NCBI RefSeq assembly: GCF_000222485.1
Contig: NC_015914.1
Span: 372,001 to 436,000, forward strand
Length of the DNA stretch: 64,000 bases
Reading direction: 5' to 3'
Origin: Cyclobacterium marinum DSM 745
Lineage (GTDB): Bacteria; Bacteroidota; Bacteroidia; Cytophagales; Cyclobacteriaceae
The notes below the pieces were generated by a model, which worked only from the letters and a program-made list of their open reading frames with translations, searched no databases and was not told where the DNA came from. Every line of letters starts with the position of its first letter. Position 1 is the first letter of the stretch. The position numbers were made by a program, and so were the translations under genes. This document shows, piece by piece, positions 54,217 through 63,695 of the stretch.

Positions 54217-55449
54217 TTATTTGATCGGGTTTTCATACCAGATTACCCCCAGACCTTTCTTTGAACCATCTGCTGCTGTTTCCTCCGAGGTAATGATATC
54301 CAAATCCCCATCCCCATCCATATCCTTTAGCAAAATAAAGTCATATTTCACCCCTTCTTCACCACTGATGTCTATAAAGTATGAGCTATCCGTTTGAAAA
54401 TTCATCATGGCAATTACTCCGGATTTGCCTAAGGCCTGAGAAAAGGTAGCAGTCAGGTCCAAAAATCCATCTTGATTGATATCTCCTATCGTAACTGATT
54501 TTGCGCGGTCTCCAACGAAGTCCGGAAACTCAATCTTTTGACTTATCCAAAGTCCATCCTTCTTCTCAAAGTGCTCCCATCCATGCAAAACAACCGGCAC
54601 AACAAAATTCAGTACCTTTTCCTTTTTGCCACTTTCAAAATAATCCATAAACATTGGTTCTCCATCTCTGATACCCAGTAAATGATGCGTCCACTCTTCA
54701 TGTAAAGCTCCTTTTCCAGGGTTTTCCATCCACCTCAAACCACGTAAATCCCCTTTTCGATCGGTAAATACAATGTCCGTCTCCCCATCCATATTCATGT
54801 CCAATAACTCAATGGACATTACCCAACCCAGTCGAGCGATTTCATGGTATTTCCAGTCTTCCATTGTCATTGGATTTTCAGGAGCCTCTAGCCAACCCAA
54901 AGTCCCATTGGGAGCTTTGGAGCCTACTACCAGATCCACACCATTTTTTCCATCCAGATTAATGGGGCGCCCAAACATCCACTTTGTCTTACCTACGGTA
55001 ACAGGGATATCCTTGGAAAGCCATTTTTTGGGATTTAAATAATCATCAGAATCAGCAGGCGCCCAGTGAATGGTAATCCGCTGGTACTCCCCTTCAGACA
55101 AGGTGATCAAATCCATGAAACCGTCGCCATTTAAATCTGAAACAAAGGCATCTTCAACATCAGGGGACGGCAATTCAATAAAAGGCCATTTTTGTTGAGG
55201 GTTTTCCGGGTGCAAATAAATACGAGAAACACCCCCTTCTTCCCAGCCGGTAACCAAGTCAAATTTCCCGTCATTGTTGACATCAGAAAATTTTGTCCCA
55301 TCTGAGCCTAAGGATGAATCGTCTATGGTATGTCGCTGCCAGGGTGAGTCAAAAACTGATCTTGAGCTATTTTGGCCTAAAACCACACCCGGTTCCATCA
55401 ATACCATGGTAAATAGTCCACACAAAAGCCATTTATAGGTTGACATCAT
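54217..55449 (-). CDS. Secreted FG-GAP/VCBS repeat protein
   Basis: A 410-residue exported protein with a signal peptide ending VVLGQ. It has at least five FG-GAP/VCBS repeats with calcium-loop patterns: SDVNNDGKFDLVTG, SDLNGDGFMDLITL, LDMNMDGETDIVFT, GDINQDGFLDLTAT and KDMDGDGDLDIITS. These form a beta-propeller and usually bind ligands or partners rather than catalyse. The gene starts 4 bp after the second Asp-box gene stop, so it is in the same transcript. The specific partner is unknown. Confidence 0.88.
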   Translation of the reverse strand: MMSTYKWLLCGLFTMVLMEPGVVLGQNSSRSVFDSPWQRHTIDDSSLGSDGTKFSDVNNDGKFDLVTGWEEGGVSRIYLHPENPQQKWPFIELPSPDVEDAFVSDLNGDGFMDLITLSEGEYQRITIHWAPADSDDYLNPKKWLSKDIPVTVGKTKWMFGRPINLDGKNGVDLVVGSKAPNGTLGWLEAPENPMTMEDWKYHEIARLGWVMSIELLDMNMDGETDIVFTDRKGDLRGLRWMENPGKGALHEEWTHHLLGIRDGEPMFMDYFESGKKEKVLNFVVPVVLHGWEHFEKKDGLWISQKIEFPDFVGDRAKSVTIGDINQDGFLDLTATFSQALGKSGVIAMMNFQTDSSYFIDISGEEGVKYDFILLKDMDGDGDLDIITSEETAADGSKKGLGVIWYENPIK

Positions 55450-55453
55450 TTGA

Positions 55454-56623
55454 CTATTCCTTTTTCTTGCTTATGATTTTTCTGTTATTGAAAACTTTTA
55501 CCATTTGCTCATCATAGGAAGCATAAAGTATATCATCCTCAGTAAAGTGGGTCATCCATATCTCCTGATCCCCTGTCCTACTTCGGTCATAAGTAATGTA
55601 AATCGTACCATCAGCCGTTTGTTGTCCATCTGGATATGAAACATTTATTCTTTGGTCTAGCAAAAGTCCTTTTGACCAGGTTGCTCCGTCATCTTTAGAG
55701 ATGAAAGCCATCATATGACTTCTTCCTGTTTTTACAGATATAGGTCCATGTTTCACCAAGAGCAAATTACCGGATTGTAATCTTCTTATAAAAAATCTGG
55801 CACTAGGATGAGCTATAAAAGATTCTTCAAGGGCAGACCATGTCTTTCCTGAATCACTTGAATAACTTTCTCCAATACCATATTTGGTTCTTAAAAGTGC
55901 CCAAAGTTTACCATCTTCTTTTTCTACAAAATGGTGCTCATCAAAGGACCTAAATTCTTTGGGTACATGAACACCTCCAACAACTTCCCAAGTTTTTCCT
56001 TGGTCTTTTGAAACCACCATTTTGGCCGAATGATCCGTCTCACGCCAAGTAGAGGCTGGTAAAACCCAATCACCATTGTTTAGTATTAGCGGCTTACACA
56101 TCATCACACCATCAGTAAGTCTTCTTGGTGCAGACCAGCTGGTGCCTCCATCAACAGAAGTTTCACCTATGATGGCCCATACACCACCAATTTTGGCGTC
56201 TTTATCAACAGCTTGAGCCCAAAACACCCACACCTTACCTGAAGGGTCTACCCATACTTCAGGGTCAAATGCCCTTACCATGCCTCCGCCATCAGGATCT
56301 ATCACCAAGGTTTCTTTCCAAGTTTCCCCTTTATCGGTACTTGAGGAAAGCACTACATAATTGTTTTCATCTTCATCAGGACTAATTCCTGCATACCAAA
56401 CAGCCCAAAACTCCCCTTTATCTTCCTGAATGGCCAAACTGGAGATTCCTGAAAATTTACGATTTTCTATTTGGTGCCAATCTTCATAATCTGATACCGG
56501 AATTACTTTTGGAGGGTTTAAAAATGCTGCTTTATCTTGCCCATACAAGCTTTGGCAAATCAAAAAAACAATCGAAAAAACTAGGAATAAATTTGGGTTT
56601 CGTTTCATTAATATTTGGTTCAT
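55454..56623 (-). CDS. Exported Asp-box (sialidase-fold) protein
   Basis: A 389-residue propeller of the sialidase superfamily with five Asp-boxes: STDKGETWKET, SVDGGTSWSAP, SKDQGKTWEVV, SSDSGKTWSAL and SKDDGATWSKG. The N-terminus has an export signal (LFLVFSIVFLICQSLYGQ); ATG codons at 56623 and 56608 are both possible. There is an LRTKYGIGESYSSDSGKTW region near residue 255 and DEHHF near 235. Divergent from the first Gfo/Idh gene (155-bp gap), it heads the leftward catabolic set. Sugar specificity is unresolved. Confidence 0.87.
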   Translation of the reverse strand: MNQILMKRNPNLFLVFSIVFLICQSLYGQDKAAFLNPPKVIPVSDYEDWHQIENRKFSGISSLAIQEDKGEFWAVWYAGISPDEDENNYVVLSSSTDKGETWKETLVIDPDGGGMVRAFDPEVWVDPSGKVWVFWAQAVDKDAKIGGVWAIIGETSVDGGTSWSAPRRLTDGVMMCKPLILNNGDWVLPASTWRETDHSAKMVVSKDQGKTWEVVGGVHVPKEFRSFDEHHFVEKEDGKLWALLRTKYGIGESYSSDSGKTWSALEESFIAHPSARFFIRRLQSGNLLLVKHGPISVKTGRSHMMAFISKDDGATWSKGLLLDQRINVSYPDGQQTADGTIYITYDRSRTGDQEIWMTHFTEDDILYASYDEQMVKVFNNRKIISKKKE

Positions 56624-56778
56624 TTGTGGATTTTGTAATTACTCCTGAAAATTACCATAAGAAATCACTCTTTAAAAGAAAATTCGATTAAAATTCAATT
56701 TTCAAGAAAGAAAGACTTCCCCTGAGGTATAATTTTTATATATTGAATCTTTAATGTAGACAAACTCCATATAAATAA

Positions 56779-58146
56779 ATGAACCCATTAAAGTTAGACC
56801 GTAGAAAATTTATTAAAGGAAGTACAGCAATGGCCACCTTGGCTACTGTAGGAGTGCCAACAATGACTTTTTCCGCCCCAAATAAAAAATACAATGTTGG
56901 GTTGATTGGCACAGGATGGTATGGTAAAAGTGACCTATTCAGACTCATTCAAGTGGCAGATATAGAAGTAATAGGCATTTCGGATCCTGATACTCACCTA
57001 TTAGATGAAGCAGGAAAGCTTATCAGCCAAAGACAGCAGTCGAGAAAAACCCCAAAAAAATACAAACATTACCGGCAAATGCTTGATGAAAACAAGCTAG
57101 ACATTGTTTTAGTGGGCAGCCCTGACCACTGGCATGCATTACATGCAATTGATTCCATTCGATCAGGTGCCCATGTATACCTCCAGAAACCAATTAGTGT
57201 AGATGTAATTGAAGGGGAAGCCATCTTAGCAGCTGCCAGAAAATACAATAAAGTTGTCCAGATAGGTACACAAAGAAGAAGCACTCCTCACTTAGTAGAG
57301 GCCAAGAAAAACATAGTTGATAAAGGACTATTGGGAAAAGTGTCACATGTAGAAATGTGTTGCTATTACCACATGAGGGCCAATGGCAGTCCTGAAATCA
57401 AGCCTGTCCCTGATTTTTTTGATTATGACCTTTGGGTAGGTCCCGGACCAATGCGGCCCTTTGATGGCCTTCCCCACAGAAGATGGTGGAGAACCATGAT
57501 TGAATACAGCAATGGAATTACCGGTGATATGTGTGTGCATATGTTTGATGCCGTGCGTTGGACCCTTGGCTTAGGTTGGCCTAAGAGTGTTTTTGCCACA
57601 GGAGGAATTTATGTTCAAAAAGGGGGCAAATCTACCATTGCAGATACCCAAACGGCCACTTTCCACTATGATGATCTGGATTGCGTCTGGAACCATCGTT
57701 CTTGGGGAACTCCGCAAGACCCTGAATATCCGTGGGCCTACAAAATCTATGGGGACAAAGGGACTTTAAAGGCTTCTGTGATGAAGTATGAGTTTATTCC
57801 ACAGGGCAAAGGTGAAAAAATAACAGGAGATGTAGTCTTTGAAAAAGAAAAATATCCTGAGGACCTTAAGGAAAAAGACATCGAACTCCAAGCTGCACCT
57901 GCCACCAGAGCACATATGATAAATTTCATTCAAGCGATAGAAAAAGGTGGAAAACCGGTGGCAGATATAGAAGAAGGACATATTTCCACTGCCAGTTGTA
58001 TAATGGCAAATATGTCAATGGAATTGGGTAGACCTTTATCTTATGACCCGAAAAAAAGAATCATCATCGGAGATGAGGAAGCCACTCAACTATTGACCAG
58101 AAAGTACAGAGCGCCATTTGTCCACCCGGAACCAAACGAGGTATGA
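56779..58146 (+). CDS. Exported Gfo/Idh/MocA oxidoreductase
   Basis: A 455-residue NAD(P)-dependent sugar oxidoreductase. The N-terminus LDRRKFIKGSTAMATLATVG is a Tat signal, so it is folded before export to the periplasm. The Rossmann loop reads NVGLIGTGWYGKSDL, the EKP-equivalent motif is VYLQKPISVDV, and the catalytic region is HRRWWRTMIEYSNGITGDM with MCVHMFDAVRWTLG. Periplasmic members oxidise sugars, and some use a hydride-shuttle mechanism to cleave glycosides (GH109-like). It overlaps the next gene by 4 bp (ATGA), implying translational coupling. Substrate unknown. Confidence 0.92.
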   Translation: MNPLKLDRRKFIKGSTAMATLATVGVPTMTFSAPNKKYNVGLIGTGWYGKSDLFRLIQVADIEVIGISDPDTHLLDEAGKLISQRQQSRKTPKKYKHYRQMLDENKLDIVLVGSPDHWHALHAIDSIRSGAHVYLQKPISVDVIEGEAILAAARKYNKVVQIGTQRRSTPHLVEAKKNIVDKGLLGKVSHVEMCCYYHMRANGSPEIKPVPDFFDYDLWVGPGPMRPFDGLPHRRWWRTMIEYSNGITGDMCVHMFDAVRWTLGLGWPKSVFATGGIYVQKGGKSTIADTQTATFHYDDLDCVWNHRSWGTPQDPEYPWAYKIYGDKGTLKASVMKYEFIPQGKGEKITGDVVFEKEKYPEDLKEKDIELQAAPATRAHMINFIQAIEKGGKPVADIEEGHISTASCIMANMSMELGRPLSYDPKKRIIIGDEEATQLLTRKYRAPFVHPEPNEV

Positions 58147-59252
58147 AAAAGCAATTGATTTACTACCCAATTAGAGAAATTACTTGCTTGTTAACAGGAT
58201 TTTTGGTGTTGGTTGCAGTAACCCAATCAAACGGGCAAACCAAAGTTCAAATCAAAGGAGATAAATTCTTTATTAATGGTCAAGCCACTTATTCCGGACA
58301 AGCATGGAAAGGCCATACCATTGAAGGCTTGCTAATGAATGCTCGCTTGGTGCAAGGAGTATTTGATGATCTCAATCCTGAAACCGTAGATCGTTGGAAA
58401 TATCCGGACACAGGAAAATGGGACGCGGATAGAAACACCGATGAATTTGTAGCAAATATGTCCCAATGGAAAGCACATGGCATGCTTTCTTTTACCATCA
58501 ACTTACAGGGAGGCAGCCCAGAAGGCTACAGCAAAAATCAACCATGGCACAATTCTGCATTTACCGCCAAGGGTGAATTGAGAGGGGCCTATATGACTCG
58601 CTTAAAGAAAATACTTGATGAGGCTGACAGACTGGAAATGGTTCCAATTTTAGGCTTGTTTTATTTTGGACAAGATGAAAGACTAGAGGACGAAAAAGCT
58701 GTAATAAATGCGGTAGACAATGCTGTAAATTGGCTGCATAACCACAAGTATAAAAATGTACTTATTGAGATTAACAATGAATGCAATGTAAGGTACAGCC
58801 ACAAAATTCTCCAACCGGAAAGGGTTCATGAATTAATTTTAAGAGCAAAAGCCATCCAAAAAGAGGGTTACAGGTATTATGTCAGCACTAGTTATGGAGG
58901 GAAATTTATTCCTCTTCCTAACGTGGTTAAAGCAGCTGATTTTATTTTACTCCATGGAAATGGTGTGACCGAACCTGAGAAAATTGTGGAAATGGTAAAT
59001 CAAACCAAAGCAGTAGAAGGCTATCAAAAAATGCCTATTCTATTCAATGAAGATGACCATTTTGACTTTGACAAGGACTTTAACAATTTGATTGCATCTA
59101 TATCTTCTTATGCATCTTGGGGTTATTTTGACTTCCGAAAAAAAGGCGAGGGATTTGAAGAGGGTTACCAAAGCGTCCCGGTGGATTGGTCTATTTCTTC
59201 AGCAAGAAAAAAAGGGTTCTTTAATTTGTTAAAAGAAATTAGCGGTTATTGA
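58143..59252 (+). CDS. Secreted cellulase-like (clan-A glycosidase fold) protein
   Basis: A 369-residue exported protein with a signal ending SNGQ. The mature part looks like a TIM-barrel glycoside hydrolase of clan A: VLIEINNECNVRYSH gives an Asn-Glu acid/base pair, and PILFNEDDHFDF is the probable nucleophile strand. Overlap by 4 bp with the Gfo/Idh gene couples the pair, suggesting a joint act on one sugar or glycoside. A strong terminator follows. No GH family is certain. Confidence 0.75.
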   Translation: MKKQLIYYPIREITCLLTGFLVLVAVTQSNGQTKVQIKGDKFFINGQATYSGQAWKGHTIEGLLMNARLVQGVFDDLNPETVDRWKYPDTGKWDADRNTDEFVANMSQWKAHGMLSFTINLQGGSPEGYSKNQPWHNSAFTAKGELRGAYMTRLKKILDEADRLEMVPILGLFYFGQDERLEDEKAVINAVDNAVNWLHNHKYKNVLIEINNECNVRYSHKILQPERVHELILRAKAIQKEGYRYYVSTSYGGKFIPLPNVVKAADFILLHGNGVTEPEKIVEMVNQTKAVEGYQKMPILFNEDDHFDFDKDFNNLIASISSYASWGYFDFRKKGEGFEEGYQSVPVDWSISSARKKGFFNLLKEISGY

Positions 59253-59317
59253 ATCAATCAGAGACATACATTGATCGGTTCTCACTCTATCGACAATTTT
59301 AAGCCGATTTAAAACAT

Positions 59318-59355
59318 AAAAACTCCGCCTCTTAGACAGAAAGGGCGGAGTTTTT
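59318..59355. terminator. Bidirectional terminator between the cellulase-like and Gfo/Idh genes
   Basis: AAAAACTCCGCC (59318-59329) pairs perfectly with GGCGGAGTTTTT (59344-59355) around a 14-nt loop, with T/A runs in both directions. It ends both the rightward Gfo/Idh-glycosidase operon and the leftward second Gfo/Idh gene. Confidence 0.93.
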
Positions 59356-59384
59356 GTTTGGATTTTTTTAAAAAAGGATAAAAA

Positions 59385-60857
59385 TTAGATTTTAAATCCT
59401 TCTCTATGATTTCTACCAACAAATTGGTTGGCTTCTTCAAGGTTAGTAATCCTCATGTTTTCACCATCCCAAAGTAATTTTTTCCTTCCAAAGAATTCAG
59501 CTTTTCCTTCTGCATTCTCCCTGCGAAGCATATAACTTCTTGTCGCAAGGTTACCCATCAAGACTGTTTCGGTCATAGGGCCTGCATAGTCAAAGGAAGA
59601 AGTCAACGCCTTATGTTCCGGGCTGTTGAAACCTGCTTTACAAGCATCGATCCATTTGCGTTGATGGCCATATTCAGGCTCATCATTTTTCTCAACTTCA
59701 GGACCAAATTCTGTGGTTCCATCATTCAAGTATAACTTAGGCATCAATGGAGAACTATCGTTGATATTGGTAGAAATGATTCCTTTTTCACCAATTATCA
59801 ATACGCCATTTGCACTATCATGACCACCAATATCGCTGTCAGCAGGGATAATGTCCGGATGAGAAGGTTTAATTCCACCGTCACTCCATGTCATTTCTAT
59901 AGGCGATCTACTTTTCGTCGTTTCATCAAAATGAAGGGTAATAAAGGAAGCAGGTGGGCAACTTTTAGGATAATAATCCGCAGTCCACATGTCTGTATAA
60001 ATTGACGCCACACTGGCTTCTGCGTCGGTTGGATACTTCAAACCTAAAGTTCTGAAAGGAATATCGATCAAGTGACAACCAACATCTCCAAGGGCACCTG
60101 TTCCGTAATCCCACCAGCCTCTCCAGTTGAATGGATGAAGATTAGGCGTGTAGGGAATATATTCTGCAGGGCCTAACCATAAGTCCCAATTTAAATTGTC
60201 AGGTTTTTTTGATGGTTCAGCCTTAGGAAAAGGAATCCCCTGAGGCCATACAGGTCTATTGGTCCATACCTGAACTTTAGACACTTTACCAATTTTATCA
60301 TTATCAATCCAATCTTGAACCATATTTAACAATGGATTGGATCCGCCCTGGTTACCCATTTGTGTAACAATCTTCTTGTCCCTTGCCATTTCTGTAAGCA
60401 TACGGGCTTCTTGAATGTTATGGGTCATCGGCTTTTGCACATACACATGAACACCTCTATTCATGGCATAGGAAGCTGCAGGACCGTGAACGTGGTCAGG
60501 AGTAGAGATCGTAACAGCATCAAGGTCTTTCTCTTTATCCAACATTTCCCTGTAATCCGAATAAAGCTTGGCTTTAGGAAAATTCTCAACAGAACGCTTT
60601 GCCGATCCATTAAAATCAACATCACACAATGCGATCACTCGCTCTCTGCCATTAACTGAGGCGTTTTTGATATCACTGGCTCCTTTTCCACCAGCTCCAA
60701 TGGCTGCGATATTTAACTGATCACTTGGAGCAGTAAAACCGACACCACCCAATACATGTCGAGGAACGAATACGATGGAGGAAGCGATCGCAGCATTCTT
60801 TAAAAAAGAACGTCTGGAATTTTCCTGATTTTCATTTTTTGATGATTTCATGGCCAT
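59385..60857 (-). CDS. Second exported Gfo/Idh/MocA oxidoreductase
   Basis: A 490-residue NAD(P)-dependent oxidoreductase with a Tat signal (SRRSFLKNAAIASSIVFVP). The dinucleotide loop is LNIAAIGAGGKGASDI; the conserved VYVQKPMTHNI segment and NWRGWWDYGTGALGDVGCHL with its catalytic His-type region follow. It is only distantly similar to the first Gfo/Idh protein in this locus, so it probably acts on a different substrate or step. It is convergent with the cellulase-like gene and has a shared terminator. Confidence 0.92.
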   Translation of the reverse strand: MAMKSSKNENQENSRRSFLKNAAIASSIVFVPRHVLGGVGFTAPSDQLNIAAIGAGGKGASDIKNASVNGRERVIALCDVDFNGSAKRSVENFPKAKLYSDYREMLDKEKDLDAVTISTPDHVHGPAASYAMNRGVHVYVQKPMTHNIQEARMLTEMARDKKIVTQMGNQGGSNPLLNMVQDWIDNDKIGKVSKVQVWTNRPVWPQGIPFPKAEPSKKPDNLNWDLWLGPAEYIPYTPNLHPFNWRGWWDYGTGALGDVGCHLIDIPFRTLGLKYPTDAEASVASIYTDMWTADYYPKSCPPASFITLHFDETTKSRSPIEMTWSDGGIKPSHPDIIPADSDIGGHDSANGVLIIGEKGIISTNINDSSPLMPKLYLNDGTTEFGPEVEKNDEPEYGHQRKWIDACKAGFNSPEHKALTSSFDYAGPMTETVLMGNLATRSYMLRRENAEGKAEFFGRKKLLWDGENMRITNLEEANQFVGRNHREGFKI

Positions 60858-61022
60858 ATTTTGTGAATTGAACTATTTTAGGTTTAAAATTTATTAATCT
60901 AACTGTTTATATTTATTATCCCTATTAGAATACTGATTTTTAACACTTATTGACCACTCAAAAACTCAATTTTTCAATAAGCGGTAATATTTAAATTTCT
61001 CCTTACAGTTGATCCACCAAAC

Positions 61023-61274
61023 TCAATAGTCTTCATTATTGCTGTTGCGATGCTTCGTCTTAATATAAAGTTCCTCTACTTTTTCCCTTGCCCAAGGCGT
61101 TTTTCTTAAAAAAGTTAGCGAAGATTTGAGAGTGGGGTTATTGGTAAAACAACGGATATTGATCCGCTGACCCAATTCATTAAAACCATATTCATGGATC
61201 AAATAATCCAAAATATCTACCAAGCGGATACCGTGTAACGGATTATTAGGTTGTTTTTCTAATTCATTTGCCAT
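61023..61274 (-). CDS. VF530-family (DUF2132) protein
   Basis: An 83-residue small protein of the VF530/DUF2132 family. The diagnostic stretch NPLHGIRLVDILDYLIHEYGFNELGQRINIRCFTNNPTLKSSLTFLRKTPWAREKVEELY covers most of it. VF530 has a small helical fold and is proposed to bind DNA; the biological role is unknown. It stands alone between two intergenic regions. Confidence 0.93.
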   Translation of the reverse strand: MANELEKQPNNPLHGIRLVDILDYLIHEYGFNELGQRINIRCFTNNPTLKSSLTFLRKTPWAREKVEELYIKTKHRNSNNEDY

Positions 61275-61545
61275 TGTACCAAAAATAATGATAAAAAGCT
61301 TTTTCTCCTATTAATAAGCTAAATATGACAAGGGAATAAGACGCCTATATACTCACATTAAATGATTGAAAGCCGACCCATTAAACGAAAAATGATAGTA
61401 TAACAAAAGAAATTAAAAAGGATCCTAAAACAGATCAATAAGCTTGTTGAAAGGATAATTATTTGCTTAAATTCAACCTTTAGCCAATTTTTCATCATTG
61501 GCATTCTTAGGATATTTTGGCTTCTCATTTAAATAATTAGTCCCT

Positions 61546-62085
61546 ATGGATATCAAAAAACTCCAATTCCCAATCGGAAAATACATACCCAATAATAACC
61601 CGAATCATGAATTAATCGCTCAGTGGATCAAGCAAATCGAAGATTTCCCAACTGAAGTTGAAAACGCATGTCGGGACATTTCAATTGAACAACTCAACTG
61701 GAGACATAGACCAGGTGGATGGACTGTTAAACAGTTGGTACACCATTGCAGTGACAGCCATATGAACAGCCTTATTAGATTTAAGTTGGCACTGACAGAA
61801 AAATCTCCTACCATAAAACCTTATTTTGAGGACAAATGGGCGGAATTGGCTGATTCCTTAGACAACAATATTGAACATTCGTTAAACCTTTTGCGCGGAC
61901 TGCATAAAAAATGGGCACTCCTGCTCAGAAGTCTTAATGATCAACAATTGGAGCTGGAATACACGCATCCTGAACATGGAGAAATATTTAATTTAGCTGA
62001 AACTATTGGGAAATATGCATGGCATTGTAAGCATCATTTGACCCATATAAATAATGCCATTGCTTCGAACGGAAAATACAATTAG
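61546..62085 (+). CDS. YfiT/DinB-family protein (putative bacillithiol transferase-like)
   Basis: A 179-residue four-helix-bundle metalloenzyme of the DinB/YfiT family. Metal-binding His candidates are in WTVKQLVHHCSDSHMNS and the C-terminal YAWHCKHHLTHINNA. The family name comes from bacillithiol S-transferases, but the actual thiol in this genus is uncertain. It stands alone and is divergent from the VF530 gene. Confidence 0.9.
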   Translation: MDIKKLQFPIGKYIPNNNPNHELIAQWIKQIEDFPTEVENACRDISIEQLNWRHRPGGWTVKQLVHHCSDSHMNSLIRFKLALTEKSPTIKPYFEDKWAELADSLDNNIEHSLNLLRGLHKKWALLLRSLNDQQLELEYTHPEHGEIFNLAETIGKYAWHCKHHLTHINNAIASNGKYN

Positions 62086-62148
62086 CCAAAAACACGCTAA
62101 GCATCACAGAAAAGGAAGGTTATTAATGCCCTTTACAATAACACTTAA

Positions 62149-62832
62149 TCATTCCACACTAATTAATGTATGACCTTCGGTATCAAAAATAGCCTCAGGA
62201 AAAGATTCCTTTATATTTACCACCCGCATAACCACATCAGCTTTCCCTACTTTGCTTTTTAATTTTATAAATAGAGGCAATATTTGGACACCAAATTTAT
62301 CGAACAAACTCGATTCATCCTGTGACTTCCCCGCACCTACACTTTGGTAACTTAATACACTGGACATGGATATTTGAATATCCTCGGCAAGCATCATTGT
62401 TGCAGCATATTCTTCAATTTCTGCTACAACTTCCCGGCAGTAATATCCTTCTAAAGTTGCTTCATTTCCGGTGTAATTCAGTTTATTTCGCGGACCGGAA
62501 TTAAAAGAACGTAAAGCATATTGCATTCCCGGCCAATGTTTTTTATCCATGGGCAAAATATACCCTCCTTTCTTTCCATTCATTTCAAAAAGATTGGTAA
62601 TCGTAGAATCTTGCTTATTAAATACCATGCGCATGTCAGGATCTCTTCTCTTTCCGTAAATGATTATCGCTGATTTGGCTTTCCCCAAAAAATAAGAAAT
62701 CGTATCAATGCGCTCATTTCCATTTGGGAAATGATGCCTTACAACTAAATCAAAACTACCAGTAAATGTTTGTGCATTTAGCAACGTAGGGATTAAAAAA
62801 ATTGCGAAAAATAAAGAAAGATCCTTTTTCAT
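62149..62832 (-). CDS. Exported DUF4412-like protein
   Basis: A 227-residue protein with a signal peptide (LSLFFAIFLIPTLLNAQ). The mature domain has the beta-rich pattern of DUF4412: FTGSFDLVVRHHFPNG, SAIIIYGKRRDP, MRMVFNKQDSTITNLFEMNGKKGG, and GYYCREVVAEIEEYAAT. Its role is unknown, and the family label is from general resemblance. Confidence 0.72.
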   Translation of the reverse strand: MKKDLSLFFAIFLIPTLLNAQTFTGSFDLVVRHHFPNGNERIDTISYFLGKAKSAIIIYGKRRDPDMRMVFNKQDSTITNLFEMNGKKGGYILPMDKKHWPGMQYALRSFNSGPRNKLNYTGNEATLEGYYCREVVAEIEEYAATMMLAEDIQISMSSVLSYQSVGAGKSQDESSLFDKFGVQILPLFIKLKSKVGKADVVMRVVNIKESFPEAIFDTEGHTLISVE

Positions 62833-63021
62833 AGAGGAGGATGAATTATTAATTACATACCTAAACCGACAACAAAGAAAAGCATGAAGATCGTTGGAGG
62901 ATTAATGTTAATTATACGCTTGATAACCAGCTCACTTATTTACCTGATACCATGCTCCCATATCTTTTGAAGCATTTAGCCAGTTTTGTTACCTTTCGGC
63001 TGCTATTTGCTCAAATTTTTC

Positions 63022-63561
63022 TTACAATAGCTTTTTCACCATTATTACCGAATCCTCATAGTCGGGAACAAAATTAATAGGAAGATTTTTAGTTTCATTA
63101 AAACCAGCTTTGGTATAGGCCCTGATTGCTTTTAGATTTCGTTTAGAGGGAGCAATGTAGATGGTATTGCATCCAAAATTTTGGTTCAAATATTCACATA
63201 GTAGTCTTAATGCTTCACCCCCAAAACCTTTGCCGGTAAATTTTAGATCTGCCATCCAAATGTCAATTTCCGTTGATTGGGTAATAGGGTCAATTTCGTT
63301 ATGGTTTATTTGCCCCAACTCCTCTCCATTTAATGTTATTATGAAACATTGTCCTTTTAGTGGACGTGAACCATCAAAATAATAGGCTTTATAATCTTCA
63401 TTAAATTCCTCCCAAGTTGGAATTGGAATCTCGGGGAAATTTGGCGTCCCTAGCATATCTCTGGTCAAGTTAGAATGCGCCAACCATATGTAGATATTTC
63501 TCCTGTCCTGTAAAGTAGCAGGTTTTAGGGTCAATATATTGGTTGCCAATCCTTTTTCCAT
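63022..63561 (-). CDS. GNAT-family N-acetyltransferase
   Basis: A 179-residue acetyltransferase. The acetyl-CoA loop is LKFTGKGFGGEALRLL (R/Q-x-x-G-x-G/A-type), with CNTIYIAPSKRNLKAIRAYTKAGF as the strand-helix segment typical of GNAT aminoglycoside/RimJ-like enzymes. The acceptor is unknown. It stands alone. Confidence 0.88.
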   Translation of the reverse strand: MEKGLATNILTLKPATLQDRRNIYIWLAHSNLTRDMLGTPNFPEIPIPTWEEFNEDYKAYYFDGSRPLKGQCFIITLNGEELGQINHNEIDPITQSTEIDIWMADLKFTGKGFGGEALRLLCEYLNQNFGCNTIYIAPSKRNLKAIRAYTKAGFNETKNLPINFVPDYEDSVIMVKKLL

Positions 63562-63695
63562 CCACGAAAATCTATTTCTATAAATGATGATTATTTTAAC
63601 ACAGCCTTCTTCTATAACCCTAACGGGATTTTTCCAGAAAATACTTTCTCAATAAACCATTGTCTTTATTTGTCACAACTATTTGATAGTATATT

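Noticed and set aside
51319..56623. Confirmed sialidases and sialic-acid catabolism
   Set aside because: Asp-box repeats alone do not define sialidase activity; no NanE, NanK or sialate O-acetylesterase is seen in the locus, and the isomerase is FucI-like.
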